A DNA stretch of 64,000 bases from Streptomyces antnestii (lineage in GTDB: Bacteria > Actinomycetota > Actinomycetes > Streptomycetales > Streptomycetaceae). The translations under genes were made by a program, and so were the position numbers. The notes under the pieces were generated by a model, which worked only from the letters and a program-made list of their open reading frames with translations, was not told the DNA's origin and searched no databases. The DNA is taken from NCBI RefSeq assembly GCF_004005495.1, contig NZ_RZYA01000017.1:62001-126000 (forward strand), read 5' to 3'. Shown in pieces: positions 8,798 to 19,105 of this stretch. Numbering within the stretch: position 1 is the stretch's first letter; every line of letters starts with the position of its first letter.

Positions 8798-8846
8798 ATA
8801 CGTGAGCGGGACGCCCCTTGTGCGGAGGGGCGTCCCGTTCGCGTAT
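8798..8846. terminator. Long bidirectional hairpin after glpX and wbl
   Basis: About 21 bp of stem (8798-8818 with 8826-8846, two G-T wobbles) and a 7-nt loop between two convergent genes. No T-run. Confidence 0.85.
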
Positions 8847-8857
8847 CGGGGGTGCGG

Positions 8858-9235
8858 CTAGCCGGCCGCGCGGATCTGGTCGACGGAGCTCGCCGCGCTG
8901 CGCAGCTCGACCTCGCGGCGGCGCCTGCGGGCGAGGACCACGCGGCGCTCCGCGGCGGTCAGGCCGCCCCACACCCCGTAGGGCTCGGGCTGCAGGAGCG
9001 CGTGCTCGCGGCACTCGACCATCACGGGGCAGCGCGCACAGACGCGCTTGGCGGCCTCCTCGCGGGAGAGGCGGGCCGCGGTCGGCTCCTTGGACGGGGC
9101 GAAGAAGAGGCCGGCTTCGTCGCGCCTGCACACGGCCTCCGTGTGCCACGGGGCGTCCTGGTCCCTATCTCGCACTGGCCCCCGCTGTGCGGGGACGGCG
9201 GCGACCTGCAGGGACTGATGCGGCGGATGCGGCAC
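8858..9235 (-). CDS. wblI: WhiB-like [4Fe-4S] transcription factor
   Basis: 125 residues. Four cysteines at 36, 66, 69 and 75 (CRRDE, CARC, VEC) form the iron-sulfur cluster site, and GVWGG at 87-91 is the turn motif that contacts the housekeeping sigma factor. A basic ARRRRRE tail contacts DNA. The name wblI is inferred from its place beside glpX and the fumarase genes as I recall it in S. coelicolor. GTG at 9235 is the longest start; a start nearer the conserved core is possible. Confidence 0.85.
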   Translation of the reverse strand: MPHPPHQSLQVAAVPAQRGPVRDRDQDAPWHTEAVCRRDEAGLFFAPSKEPTAARLSREEAAKRVCARCPVMVECREHALLQPEPYGVWGGLTAAERRVVLARRRRREVELRSAASSVDQIRAAG

Positions 9236-9398
9236 GGTCTACTCCTGACGACGGCTTCGCGAGCGAGCGACGATGCAGCAACCTCTACCCGCTGTGTGCG
9301 CGCCTATGCACTGAGTTCCGAAGGACGGGCGTTCCCCCGCCACCGTCCGCCGCTCGGCCGCGCCACCTTCCGCCGCTCGTGCGCCGCCGCGCCGCCGG

Positions 9399-10067
9399 TC
9401 AGCCGTCGAGGTGTTTGCGCATGCGGTCGTGCAGATCGCGCAGTCGCTTGCCGCGCTTGGCCTTCGCCTCGATGTTGCCGAGGACCGCGATGCCGTCGAC
9501 GAAGACGACGGGCGCGTCCGGATCGGCCGAATCGAGGGTGTCGACCTCGAAGTTGCCGAGGACTCCGCCGCCGCTGCCGCGCAGCGAGATGTTCTCCGGG
9601 ACGCGGATCTCCACGTTCCCGAACACGGAGACCGCCTTGATGACGACCTGCTGGTACTCGAAGATCGCCTCACTGAGGTCGATCTCGACGTTGCCGAAGA
9701 CGGCGTACGCATGTGTCCTGCGGCCCACGCGCCAGCGGCCCTTGCGGACCGAGGAGCTGAAGACGGCGACGAGGTTCTCGTCGGCGACCGCGGGGACCGC
9801 GCCCGTGGTGGGCCGGTTCGGCGCCGGCGAGGAAGCCGCGGGCCGGCGCGCAAGGTGGGCGCCGGGCAGGTCCCGTACCAGCGGTTCGAGTTCCGCGTGG
9901 GTCTTGGCGCGGTACACACCGTCGATGCGCTCGGCGTGCTCGTCCGCGGTGAGCCGGCCCTCCGCGAGGGCCTCGCGCAGGACGTCCGCGACGCGGTCGC
10001 GGTCGGCATCGGAGGCACGCAGGTCGGTCTGCGGCACGGGCTGCTCGGGGCGCTTCTCCAGGTCCAC
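9399..10067 (-). CDS. DUF1707 / LiaF-like C-terminal domain protein
   Basis: 222 residues, soluble. Residues ~17-70 (LRASDADRDRVADVLREAL, ADEHAERID) are a DUF1707 domain; the second half has two similar beta segments (AYAVFGNVEIDLSEA and VSVFGNVEIRVPENI) of the cell-wall-active-antibiotic response (LiaF/DUF2154) fold. A role in envelope-stress signalling is inferred from that family. No membrane segment. Confidence 0.85.
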   Translation of the reverse strand: MDLEKRPEQPVPQTDLRASDADRDRVADVLREALAEGRLTADEHAERIDGVYRAKTHAELEPLVRDLPGAHLARRPAASSPAPNRPTTGAVPAVADENLVAVFSSSVRKGRWRVGRRTHAYAVFGNVEIDLSEAIFEYQQVVIKAVSVFGNVEIRVPENISLRGSGGGVLGNFEVDTLDSADPDAPVVFVDGIAVLGNIEAKAKRGKRLRDLHDRMRKHLDG

Positions 10068-10355
10068 CCGGCCAGCGTACCCAAACGCGATAGATCGCGA
10101 CTAGGGGGCGCACCGCGCGAGCCGGAGCGCTACTGAGCCTTACCTCACAGGTTCGCCCGGTCCGGCAGGTTCTACCCTGATTGAACGCTGCCGACGGAGG
10201 CCGCCCCCCGACGAGTGAGCCGAAGGGGCGCGCCGGTGCCGAGCGGCCGAACGTGCGGAGGCCCGACGAAGGAGGGTCGAGCACGATCGGGCGCCCGGCA
10301 CCGGCTTCCGCGCCCCGGAGGCGAACCGAGTCCCGATCAAAGAGGAATGGGCGAG
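10068..10355. promoter_or_regulatory. Divergent region, DUF1707 / fumarase I
   Basis: 288 bp. TACCCT at 10173-10178 is a possible -10 for the fumarase gene, giving a leader of about 170 nt that lacks an obvious riboswitch fold. Confidence 0.35.
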
Positions 10356-12023
<1,668 letters not shown>

Positions 12024-12040
12024 ACCAGCCGCAGAAGGGC

Positions 12041-12080
12041 GACGGCCCCGGTCACCGCATGTGCGGTGGCCGGGGCCGTC
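12041..12080. terminator. Terminator between fumarase I and SGNH hydrolase
   Basis: A 19-bp stem (GACGGCCCCGGTCACCGCA with its complement, one wobble) and a 2-nt loop between convergent genes. Confidence 0.88.
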
Positions 12081-12096
12081 CCCGTAACAGGGCGCG

Positions 12097-13644
12097 TCAG
12101 CCGGTGAAGTTCTGGCTGGGCGAGCCGTCGCACTTCTGGAGGCGGATCTGTGTCTTCGCGGACGCCTGGGTCAGGCACATGGTCGTGGCCGCCGCGGGGC
12201 GAATGGTGCCGGCGTCACGGACGAACTTCTGGTGCTGGCCGCCGTGGCAGTTCCAGATGATCATGCCCGCGCCGGGCTGGTAGGTGGCGTCGCCGGTGTC
12301 CAGGCAGCGGTCCTGGGTGAGGCCGGTGATGACGGTCTGGTGGGCCGAGTCGTACCACCAGGTCTGGTTACGGGTGCCCGCGCAGTCCCAGCCGAGGACG
12401 CGGGAGCCGTTGGAGCTGACGGAGCTGTCGACGTCCAGGCAGTTGCCGGTGGCGGCGTTCTTCAGCGGCTTGTAGACGTCGTCCCACAGGACCGGGAACA
12501 GGGTGGGGGTGCCGGTCGAGTTCACGTCCGCGCAACTGGCCGCCTTCAGGCCGGAGTTGTAGAGCTGGGTCAGGCAGGAGGCGAAGGCGGCGTGTCCGCG
12601 GGCGTTCGGGTGGAAGGACTGGCGCAGCGAGTTCTCGTCCGGCGTGCCGGGCTTGGTGACGTCGATGTACGCGCCGCGGGCCCAGGTGTCCTCCATGCAG
12701 ACCTCGTGGCCCTGGAAGAGCCGCGAGTTGTCGAGGTAGGTGGCGCCGGTGTCCTTGGCGATCCTGTACATGCCGCGCTCGAAAGCGGGGACGGCGACGT
12801 TTCGGCCCCACTTGGTGTCGGAGTCGTAGCCCAGGCCGCCACAACTGAGCTTGCCGGGGAAGCTGGGGTTGTCGTAGAAGTCGGGGCCGATGGGGCTGGG
12901 GTAGCCCATCACGACGAGCTTGTAGTCGGTGTCGGCGTACCCGGCGCCCTGCATCGTGGTGCGCAGGTCGCGTACGGTCTGCTCGATCTTGGGGACGAGG
13001 CCGTCGACGCGGGCCTGCCAGCCGGGGGCGTACTTGGGCTCGCAGGGGCCCTGGGACAGCAGGTAGCGCTCGACGCAGTCGGTCATGACCGGGCCGAACT
13101 GGAGGTCGTCGTTGGCGCCCGCGACGAGGACCACCATCTTGATCTTCGTGTTGCGGGCCTTGACGGCCAGGTTGTCGCTCTGGACGAGTTCGTCGGCGTA
13201 CTGCTTGCTGCCGCCGATGCGGATGTTGCCGCTGTAGGCGCCGGAGCAGGCGACGTTGTAGGTCACGTCGGCCGGGATGGTGGTCTTGTGGATGGCCGAG
13301 TCGGCCGAGCGGTGGCACCAGTTGTCGGGGCCGTTGGTGGGGGATTCGTAGGTGCCGATGCCCTCGCCCGAGATCTCGCTGTCCCCGAGCGAGATGAGTG
13401 AGGTCTTGCGGTCGGCGAGGGGCCGTTCGGCCGGGGACCCGTAGAGCTGGGTGGCCTCGGCGGCGCGGATCTTCTCCAGGTCGGGCGGGAGCGGTGTGGC
13501 GGCGGTGGCCGCCGTGGGTGCCGGCGCCGCGGTCGCGGCCGGCACGCTGAAGCCGACGAGAGCTGCGGCCGTCGCCGCGACAACGGCGACGGCGCATCTG
13601 ATGCTGGGGCTGATGCTTGGTCTGGTGCGGTGCAGGACGTTCAT
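12097..13644 (-). CDS. Secreted SGNH-hydrolase with C-terminal ricin-B lectin domain
   Basis: 515 residues. A Sec signal peptide (CAVAVVAATAAALVGFSVPAATA) is followed by an SGNH/GDSL esterase domain with block I GDSEISGEG, an oxyanion Asn in VLVAGANDDL and the catalytic Asp-x-His region at SFHPNARGH. The last ~130 residues are a beta-trefoil with repeated QxW-type motifs (NQTWWYD, HQKFVRD, SQNFTG). Likely an exported lipase or esterase held on carbohydrate. ATG 13644 has GGGGAGG upstream; the open frame continues to 15273 only as antisense of fumC. Confidence 0.9.
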   Translation of the reverse strand: MNVLHRTRPSISPSIRCAVAVVAATAAALVGFSVPAATAAPAPTAATAATPLPPDLEKIRAAEATQLYGSPAERPLADRKTSLISLGDSEISGEGIGTYESPTNGPDNWCHRSADSAIHKTTIPADVTYNVACSGAYSGNIRIGGSKQYADELVQSDNLAVKARNTKIKMVVLVAGANDDLQFGPVMTDCVERYLLSQGPCEPKYAPGWQARVDGLVPKIEQTVRDLRTTMQGAGYADTDYKLVVMGYPSPIGPDFYDNPSFPGKLSCGGLGYDSDTKWGRNVAVPAFERGMYRIAKDTGATYLDNSRLFQGHEVCMEDTWARGAYIDVTKPGTPDENSLRQSFHPNARGHAAFASCLTQLYNSGLKAASCADVNSTGTPTLFPVLWDDVYKPLKNAATGNCLDVDSSVSSNGSRVLGWDCAGTRNQTWWYDSAHQTVITGLTQDRCLDTGDATYQPGAGMIIWNCHGGQHQKFVRDAGTIRPAAATTMCLTQASAKTQIRLQKCDGSPSQNFTG

Positions 13645-13666
13645 GACGCCTCCCCGGTTTTCGGTG

Positions 13667-13693
13667 TTACCCGAGGTATTTACTGGCGGGTAA
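13667..13693. promoter_or_regulatory. Inverted repeat between SGNH hydrolase and fumC
   Basis: TTACCCG (13667-13673) and CGGGTAA (13687-13693) face each other. The right half also reads TTACTGGCGGGTAA (13680-13693), a TTAC-N6-GTAA site of the kind bound by TetR-like repressors. It lies 23 bp before the hydrolase start. Confidence 0.5.
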
Positions 13694-13749
13694 GTGACTT
13701 GGGAATAGCCAGAACAAGACAAGTGCTCAAGTTTTACGGAGGTACGACG

Positions 13750-15213
13750 ATGACGACGGCGACCAGGGCCACGAACGACGACGGCAACGACGACGGCAAC
13801 GGCGGCGGCAGCGCAGGCGGCAGCGGACCCGGCCGGTACCGGATCGAGCACGACTCCATGGGCGAGGTGCGGGTCCCCGCGGACGCGAAATGGCGGGCCC
13901 AGACCCAGCGCGCCGTGGAGAACTTCCCCGTCTCGGGCCAGCGCCTGGAGCGCGCCCACATCGAGGCGCTCGCCCGCGTCAAGGCGGCGGCGGCCCTGGT
14001 GAACGCGCGCCTCGGGGTCATCGACGAGGACATCGCCCAGGCGATCGCACAGGCGGCCGGCGAGGTCGCCGACGGGCGCTGGGACGACCAGTTCCCCGTC
14101 GACGTCTTCCAGACCGGCTCCGGCACGTCGTCCAACATGAACACCAACGAGGTCCTGGCGACGCTCGCGACGGAACGCCTGGGCCGCGACGTCCACCCGA
14201 ACGACCACGTCAACGCGTCCCAGTCGTCGAACGACGTCTTCCCCTCGTCGATCCACATCGCGGCCACCGCCGCCGTCACCCACGATCTGATCCCGGCGCT
14301 CGGCCATCTGCGGGCCGCCCTGGAGCGCAAGGCGGAGGAGTTCGCCGACGTCGTGAAGTCGGGCCGCACGCACCTCATGGACGCGACCCCGGTGACGCTC
14401 GGGCAGGAGTTCGGCGGCTACGCGGCGCAGATCGCGTACGGCGTCGAGCGGCTGGAGGCCTCGCTGCCGCGGCTCGCCGAACTGCCCCTCGGGGGAACGG
14501 CGGTGGGCACGGGGATCAACACGCCGCCCGGGTTCTCGGCCGCCGTCATCGCGGAGGTGGCGCGGACCACGGGCCTGCCGCTGACCGAGGCGCGCAACCA
14601 CTTCGAGGCGCAGGGCGCGCGCGACGCGGTGGTGGAGACGAGCGGGCAGCTGCGGACCATCGCGGTCGGCCTGACGAAGATCGCCAACGATCTGCGCTGG
14701 ATGGCGTCCGGACCCCGCACCGGTCTGGCCGAGATCAGCCTGCCGGACCTTCAGCCGGGCTCCTCGATCATGCCGGGCAAGGTGAATCCGGTCATCCCCG
14801 AGGCGGTCCTGATGGTCGCCGCGCAGGTCACCGGGAACGACACGACGGTCGCCGTCGCGGGCGCGGCGGGGAACTTCGAGCTCAACGTCATGCTCCCGGT
14901 GATCGCCAAGAACGTCCTGGAATCGATCCGGCTCCTCGCGAACGTGTCCCGGCTGCTCGCCGACCGGACCGTCGACGGCATCACCGCGAACCGCGAGCGC
15001 GCCCGCGAGTACGCCGAGTCCTCGCCGTCCGTCGTGACGCCGCTGAACAAGTACATCGGCTACGAGGAGGCCGCGAAGGTGGCCAAGAAGTCGCTGGCCG
15101 AGCGCCGCACGATCCGCGAGGTCGTCCTCGACGGCGGCTATGTGGAGCGCGGCGACCTCACCGTCGAGCAGCTGGACGAGGCGCTTGATGTCCTGCGGAT
15201 GACACACCCGTGA
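13750..15213 (+). CDS. fumC: Fumarate hydratase class II
   Basis: 487 residues. Signature GSSIMPGKVNP and the motifs GSGTSSNMNTNEV, NDVFPSSIH and TPVTLGQEFGGY place it in the class II fumarase/aspartase superfamily. Residues 1-30 are a Gly/Asp/Asn-rich extension not needed for the fold. ATG 13750 has GGAGG 7 bases upstream. Performs the same step as the class I enzyme; such pairs are thought to cover different iron or oxidant conditions. Confidence 0.95.
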   Translation: MTTATRATNDDGNDDGNGGGSAGGSGPGRYRIEHDSMGEVRVPADAKWRAQTQRAVENFPVSGQRLERAHIEALARVKAAAALVNARLGVIDEDIAQAIAQAAGEVADGRWDDQFPVDVFQTGSGTSSNMNTNEVLATLATERLGRDVHPNDHVNASQSSNDVFPSSIHIAATAAVTHDLIPALGHLRAALERKAEEFADVVKSGRTHLMDATPVTLGQEFGGYAAQIAYGVERLEASLPRLAELPLGGTAVGTGINTPPGFSAAVIAEVARTTGLPLTEARNHFEAQGARDAVVETSGQLRTIAVGLTKIANDLRWMASGPRTGLAEISLPDLQPGSSIMPGKVNPVIPEAVLMVAAQVTGNDTTVAVAGAAGNFELNVMLPVIAKNVLESIRLLANVSRLLADRTVDGITANRERAREYAESSPSVVTPLNKYIGYEEAAKVAKKSLAERRTIREVVLDGGYVERGDLTVEQLDEALDVLRMTHP

Positions 15214-15286
15214 CAGGACCTGGCGTCTGACCGAATTCATGACGCCTGCCGCAGCGTCGTATGCCTGGGGCACCTAATATCTGCGC

Positions 15287-15979
15287 ATGACAGACCGGAC
15301 GAGCATTCTGGCGGGTGAGACCGACGGTGGGGCCGGGCGCTGGGCGCCCGGCAGCCGGATCCTGTGGCGCTACCGGGCGAACGGCGGCGACGGCTTCCAC
15401 ATCTGCCGTCCCGTGACCGTCGTCGAGGACAGCGCCGACCTGCTGGCCGTGTGGCTGGCGCCCGGCACCGAGTGCGTGAGACCGGTCCTGGCCGACGGCA
15501 CACCCGTCCACCGGGAGCCGCTGGCCACCCGGTACACGAAGCCGCGCACCGTGCTGCGCGACCACTGGTCCGGCACCGGCGTCCTGAAGCTGGCCCGGCC
15601 CGGCGAGCCCTGGTCGGTCTGGCTGTTCTGGGAGCCGGGCTGGCGGTTCAGGAACTGGTACGTGAACCTGGAGCAGCCCCGGGCCCGGTGGGCCGGCGGC
15701 GTGGACTCCGAGGACCACTTCCTCGACCTGTCGGTGTACCCGGACCGCAGCTGGCGCTGGCACGACGAGGACGAGTTCGCGCAGGCGCAGGTCGCGGGCC
15801 TGATGAGCGCGGCGCAGGCCGATTCCGTGCGCGGCGCGGGGCAGGCGGCGGTCGAGAGGATCGAGACGTGGGGGCATCCGTTCCCCGACGGCTGGCAGCA
15901 CTGGCGGCCCGATCCCGCGTGGCCGGTTCCCGCCCTTCCGGGTGACTGGGACCGTACGCCCGCGCACGTGTCCTCATGA
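15287..15979 (+). CDS. DUF402 domain protein (FomD-like)
   Basis: 230 residues. WAPGSRILWRYR, RYTKPRTVLRDHW and WYVNLEQPRARW...DHFLDLSVYPDRSWRWHDEDEF-type motifs are those of the DUF402/FomD family, some of which hydrolyse nucleoside diphosphates or nucleotidyl intermediates. The conserved Asp/Glu residues (DLSVYPD, DEDEF) probably bind metal. The exact substrate is unknown. Confidence 0.82.
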   Translation: MTDRTSILAGETDGGAGRWAPGSRILWRYRANGGDGFHICRPVTVVEDSADLLAVWLAPGTECVRPVLADGTPVHREPLATRYTKPRTVLRDHWSGTGVLKLARPGEPWSVWLFWEPGWRFRNWYVNLEQPRARWAGGVDSEDHFLDLSVYPDRSWRWHDEDEFAQAQVAGLMSAAQADSVRGAGQAAVERIETWGHPFPDGWQHWRPDPAWPVPALPGDWDRTPAHVSS

Positions 15980-15984
15980 GACCC

Positions 15985-16015
15985 TTGATGCGCCCCCGTG
16001 GTTCAAACGTAGGAT
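15985..16015 (+). promoter_or_regulatory. Possible sigma-70 type promoter for methyltransferase
   Basis: TTGATG at 15985-15990 and TAGGAT at 16010-16015 with a 19-bp spacer. An 8-bp inverted repeat follows (GCAAGTGC 16024-16031, GCACTTGC 16051-16058) in the leader and could act as an operator. Confidence 0.45.
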
Positions 16016-16073
16016 CGTCCTCCGCAAGTGCACGCATCGCACAACTCTTCGCACTTGCAGCAGGTCTGACACC

Positions 16074-16841
16074 ATGTCAACGATGTCGACGAGGCCATCG
16101 AGGGGCGGCGGGACCGTGAGTCACGGCAGCGAGAGGCACGAGAGGCGCGAGACGTACGGCGCGTACGGGTCCGGCCACCGGGTCCCGGCGCCCGACCGTA
16201 CGGGGCAGGCCGAGGCCTTCGACGCGATCGGCTCCCGGTACGACGACGCCTTCCCGCACAAGGAGGGCCAGTTGGCGGCGGTCGACGCGCTGCTCGCGGA
16301 TCTCGCGCCCGGCTCCCGGGTGTTGGAGGTGGGCAGCGGCACAGGTGTTCCCACGAGCCGCCAACTGGTGGACGCGGGGCACACCGTGGTCGGTGTCGAC
16401 CTGTCGGCCGGCATGCTGGAACTCGCCCGCAAGAACGTTCCGGGCGCCGAGTTCCGCCAGGCCGACCTCGCATCACTGCGGCCCGAAGTGGGCGAAGAGC
16501 CCGGCGAGTTGGGCCAGTTCGACGCCGTCACCTGCTTCTTCACGCTGCTGATGCTGCCCCGCACCGAGATCCCCACGGCGCTGCGGCTGCTGCGCTCGAT
16601 GCTCAGACCCGGCGGCCGGCTTGCCCTGTCGATGGTCGAGGCCGACCTCGACGACGCCGAGATTCCGTTCCTGGGGCACACAATCCGGGTATCGGGATTT
16701 CTGCGGGACGAGCTGCGCCAGGTCGTACGCGACGCGGGACTGGAGATCACCGGCGAGCACACGTACGCGTACGCTCCGGCAAGCACCGAAGTACCACCCG
16801 AACACCAGCTGTTCTTCAACTGCCGGCGCGCCGGGAAGTGA
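16074..16841 (+). CDS. Class I SAM-dependent methyltransferase
   Basis: About 255 residues. SAM-binding motif I is VLEVGSGTGVPTSR, followed by VVGVDLSAGMLELA (motif post I) and a FDAVTCFFTLLMLP motif II. Small-molecule methyltransferase of unknown substrate. ATG 16074 chosen; an internal GTG after ~14 residues is an alternative, since the first 40 residues are low complexity. It precedes a SpoIIE-type phosphatase on the same strand by 52 bp. Confidence 0.85.
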   Translation: MSTMSTRPSRGGGTVSHGSERHERRETYGAYGSGHRVPAPDRTGQAEAFDAIGSRYDDAFPHKEGQLAAVDALLADLAPGSRVLEVGSGTGVPTSRQLVDAGHTVVGVDLSAGMLELARKNVPGAEFRQADLASLRPEVGEEPGELGQFDAVTCFFTLLMLPRTEIPTALRLLRSMLRPGGRLALSMVEADLDDAEIPFLGHTIRVSGFLRDELRQVVRDAGLEITGEHTYAYAPASTEVPPEHQLFFNCRRAGK

Positions 16842-16893
16842 AGCGGCACGTCGCAGTGCGACGCGCAGCCCAGGACGGACGGATTCGAAACGC

Positions 16894-19005
16894 GTGACGG
16901 AGCACCCCACCTCCCACGAGGGCCGCCGGCCGGCCGCCCGCCCCGCCGCCCCCGCGGACCCCCGCGGGGCTCTCAGGCGCGCCTCCGGCGCGTTCCCCGT
17001 ACAGGGCCGCCCCGGTGCCGCGTCCACCGGCGCGACCGCCTCCGCCGACGACGCCGACCCCGGCCTCCGGGGATCCGCCGCGTCCGGCGCCCCACAGCCC
17101 GCCCCCGAGCACGGCGGGGCCGCACCCGTACCCGCTCCGGCCGGTCCCGGCCGCGAGGCCGGTGGGAGCGCGCCCGAGCACGCCCTGTCGGACGCCGGGC
17201 CCGACGATCCGCACCGCCCGAGGCCCGTGCCCGACCGGCGCAGCGGACAGCCGCGCCCACCGGGGACGCCCGTCGCGATGCGGCGGGACGGGGACCGGCT
17301 GCGTTTCGTGGGCGCCGCGACCCGGCGGATCGCCCGGGGCATCGACCTCGACGAGATCGTCATGGGCCTGTGCCGCGCCTCCGTGCCCACGTTCTCCGAC
17401 GTGATCCTGGTGTACCTGCGGGACCCGCTGCCGGTCGGCGACGAGCGGCCCACCGGGCCCGTCGTGCTGCGGCTGCGCAGGACCGACCGGCTGCGCCTCA
17501 TCGACGAGGGCGCCGAGGATCCGGACAGCGACAGCGGCGGACTGCTGACCATGACGGCCGCCACCAACCAGGGCGACCCGGTCACGGCCGAGCTGTGCGA
17601 GGTGCGCACGGGCGGCGCGCTCGCCGAGGTGCTGCGGGGCGTACGGCCCGTGTTCGCGGACTCGCCCGCGGCGCTGGCCGCGCTGCCCGAGCTGCTCGGC
17701 GACGACCCGGACCTCGCCCTGCCCACCGGGCAGCGGGCGATCCTGGCGCCGCTGCGCGGCCGCCGCCGCGTGATCGGCGCGGCCGTGTTCCTGCGGCGCC
17801 CCGAGCGGCCCGCGTTCGAGGCAGACGACCTCCTGGTCGCCGGGCAGCTCGCCACGCACAGCGCACTCGGCATCGACAAGGCCGTCCTGTACGGCCGCGA
17901 GGCCTACATCGCCGACGAGCTCCAGCGCACGATGCTGCCCGAGACGCTGCCGCGGCCCACGGGGGTGCGGCTCGCGTCGCGCTATCTGCCGGCCGCGGAG
18001 ACCGCGCGCGTGGGCGGCGACTGGTACGACGCGATCCCGCTGCCCGGCAGCCGCGTCGCCCTGGTCGTCGGCGACGTCATGGGCCACTCCATGACGTCCG
18101 CCGCGATCATGGGCCAGCTGCGCACGACCGCGCAGACCCTCGCCGGGCTCGACCTGCCGCCGCAGGAGGTCCTGCACCACCTGGACGAGCAGGCCCAGCG
18201 CCTCGGCAGCGACCGCATGGCGACCTGCCTGTACGCGGTCTACGACCCGGTCTCGCACCGCATCACCATCGCCAACGCGGGTCACCCGCCGCCGGTCCTG
18301 CTGCACCTGGGCGGCCGCGCCGAGGTGCTGCGGGTCCCGCCGGGGGCGCCGATCGGCGTCGGCGGGGTCGACTTCGAGGCGGTCGAGCTGGACGCCCCGG
18401 CGGGCGCGACTCTGCTCCTCTACACGGACGGCCTGGTCGAGTCGCGCCTTCGGGACGTGTGGACCGGGATAGAGCAGCTGCGGGAGCGGCTCGCGGCGAC
18501 GGCCCAGCTGACGGGGCCCGACCACCCGCCGCCCCTCGAGGCCCTGTGCGACGAGGTGCTCGACATGCTCGGCCCGGGCGACCGGGACGACGACATCGCG
18601 CTGCTCGCGGCCCGCTTCGACGGGATCGCGCCGAGCGACGTCGCGTACTGGCTCCTGGACCCGGAGGACGCGGCGCCCGGCCGGGCCCGGCGGCTCGCGC
18701 GCAGCGCGCTCGCCCGGTGGGGCCTGGAGGAGCTGACCGACTCGGTGGAGCTCCTGGTCAGCGAGGTCGTGACGAACGCGGTGCGGTACGCGTCCCGGCC
18801 GGTCACGCTGCGGCTGCTGCGCACGGACGTGCTGCGCTGCGAGGTCGGCGACGACGTGCCGCAGCTGCCCCGGCTGCGGCAGGCGCGCGCCACGGACGAG
18901 GGCGGGCGCGGCCTGTACCTGGTGAACCGGCTGGCGCGGCGCTGGGGCGCTACGCGGCTGAGCACCGGAAAGGTGGTGTGGTTCGAGCTGTCGCATGCGA
19001 ACTGA
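16894..19005 (+). CDS. SpoIIE-family PP2C phosphatase with GAF-like and HATPase domains
   Basis: 703 residues. The first ~125 residues are a Pro/Ala/Gly-rich disordered region. A GAF-like sensor follows (RRIARGIDLDEIVMGLCRA), then a SpoIIE/RsbU-type PP2C domain (ELQRTMLPETLPRP, RVGGDWYDAIPL, VVGDVMGHSM, LLLYTDGLVE, DRDDDIALL). The C terminus is an RsbW-like HATPase (LLVSEVVTNAVRYA, GGRGLYLVNRLARRWG). Such proteins control sigma factors by dephosphorylating anti-anti-sigma partners. GTG 16894; no strong ribosome site. Confidence 0.93.
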   Translation: MTEHPTSHEGRRPAARPAAPADPRGALRRASGAFPVQGRPGAASTGATASADDADPGLRGSAASGAPQPAPEHGGAAPVPAPAGPGREAGGSAPEHALSDAGPDDPHRPRPVPDRRSGQPRPPGTPVAMRRDGDRLRFVGAATRRIARGIDLDEIVMGLCRASVPTFSDVILVYLRDPLPVGDERPTGPVVLRLRRTDRLRLIDEGAEDPDSDSGGLLTMTAATNQGDPVTAELCEVRTGGALAEVLRGVRPVFADSPAALAALPELLGDDPDLALPTGQRAILAPLRGRRRVIGAAVFLRRPERPAFEADDLLVAGQLATHSALGIDKAVLYGREAYIADELQRTMLPETLPRPTGVRLASRYLPAAETARVGGDWYDAIPLPGSRVALVVGDVMGHSMTSAAIMGQLRTTAQTLAGLDLPPQEVLHHLDEQAQRLGSDRMATCLYAVYDPVSHRITIANAGHPPPVLLHLGGRAEVLRVPPGAPIGVGGVDFEAVELDAPAGATLLLYTDGLVESRLRDVWTGIEQLRERLAATAQLTGPDHPPPLEALCDEVLDMLGPGDRDDDIALLAARFDGIAPSDVAYWLLDPEDAAPGRARRLARSALARWGLEELTDSVELLVSEVVTNAVRYASRPVTLRLLRTDVLRCEVGDDVPQLPRLRQARATDEGGRGLYLVNRLARRWGATRLSTGKVVWFELSHAN

Positions 19006-19105
19006 CGATCGGGACAAATGTTGCCGACACCCGGTCGGCGGAGTTCACTGGCGTGTGGACGTAGCGACCCGACCCCCGACCCTCAGCGATGACGGGAGGA
19101 CGATC

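Noticed and set aside
12097..15273. A 1,058-codon minus-strand gene
   Set aside because: The upstream half is antisense to fumC. A signal peptide and ribosome site place the real start at 13644.
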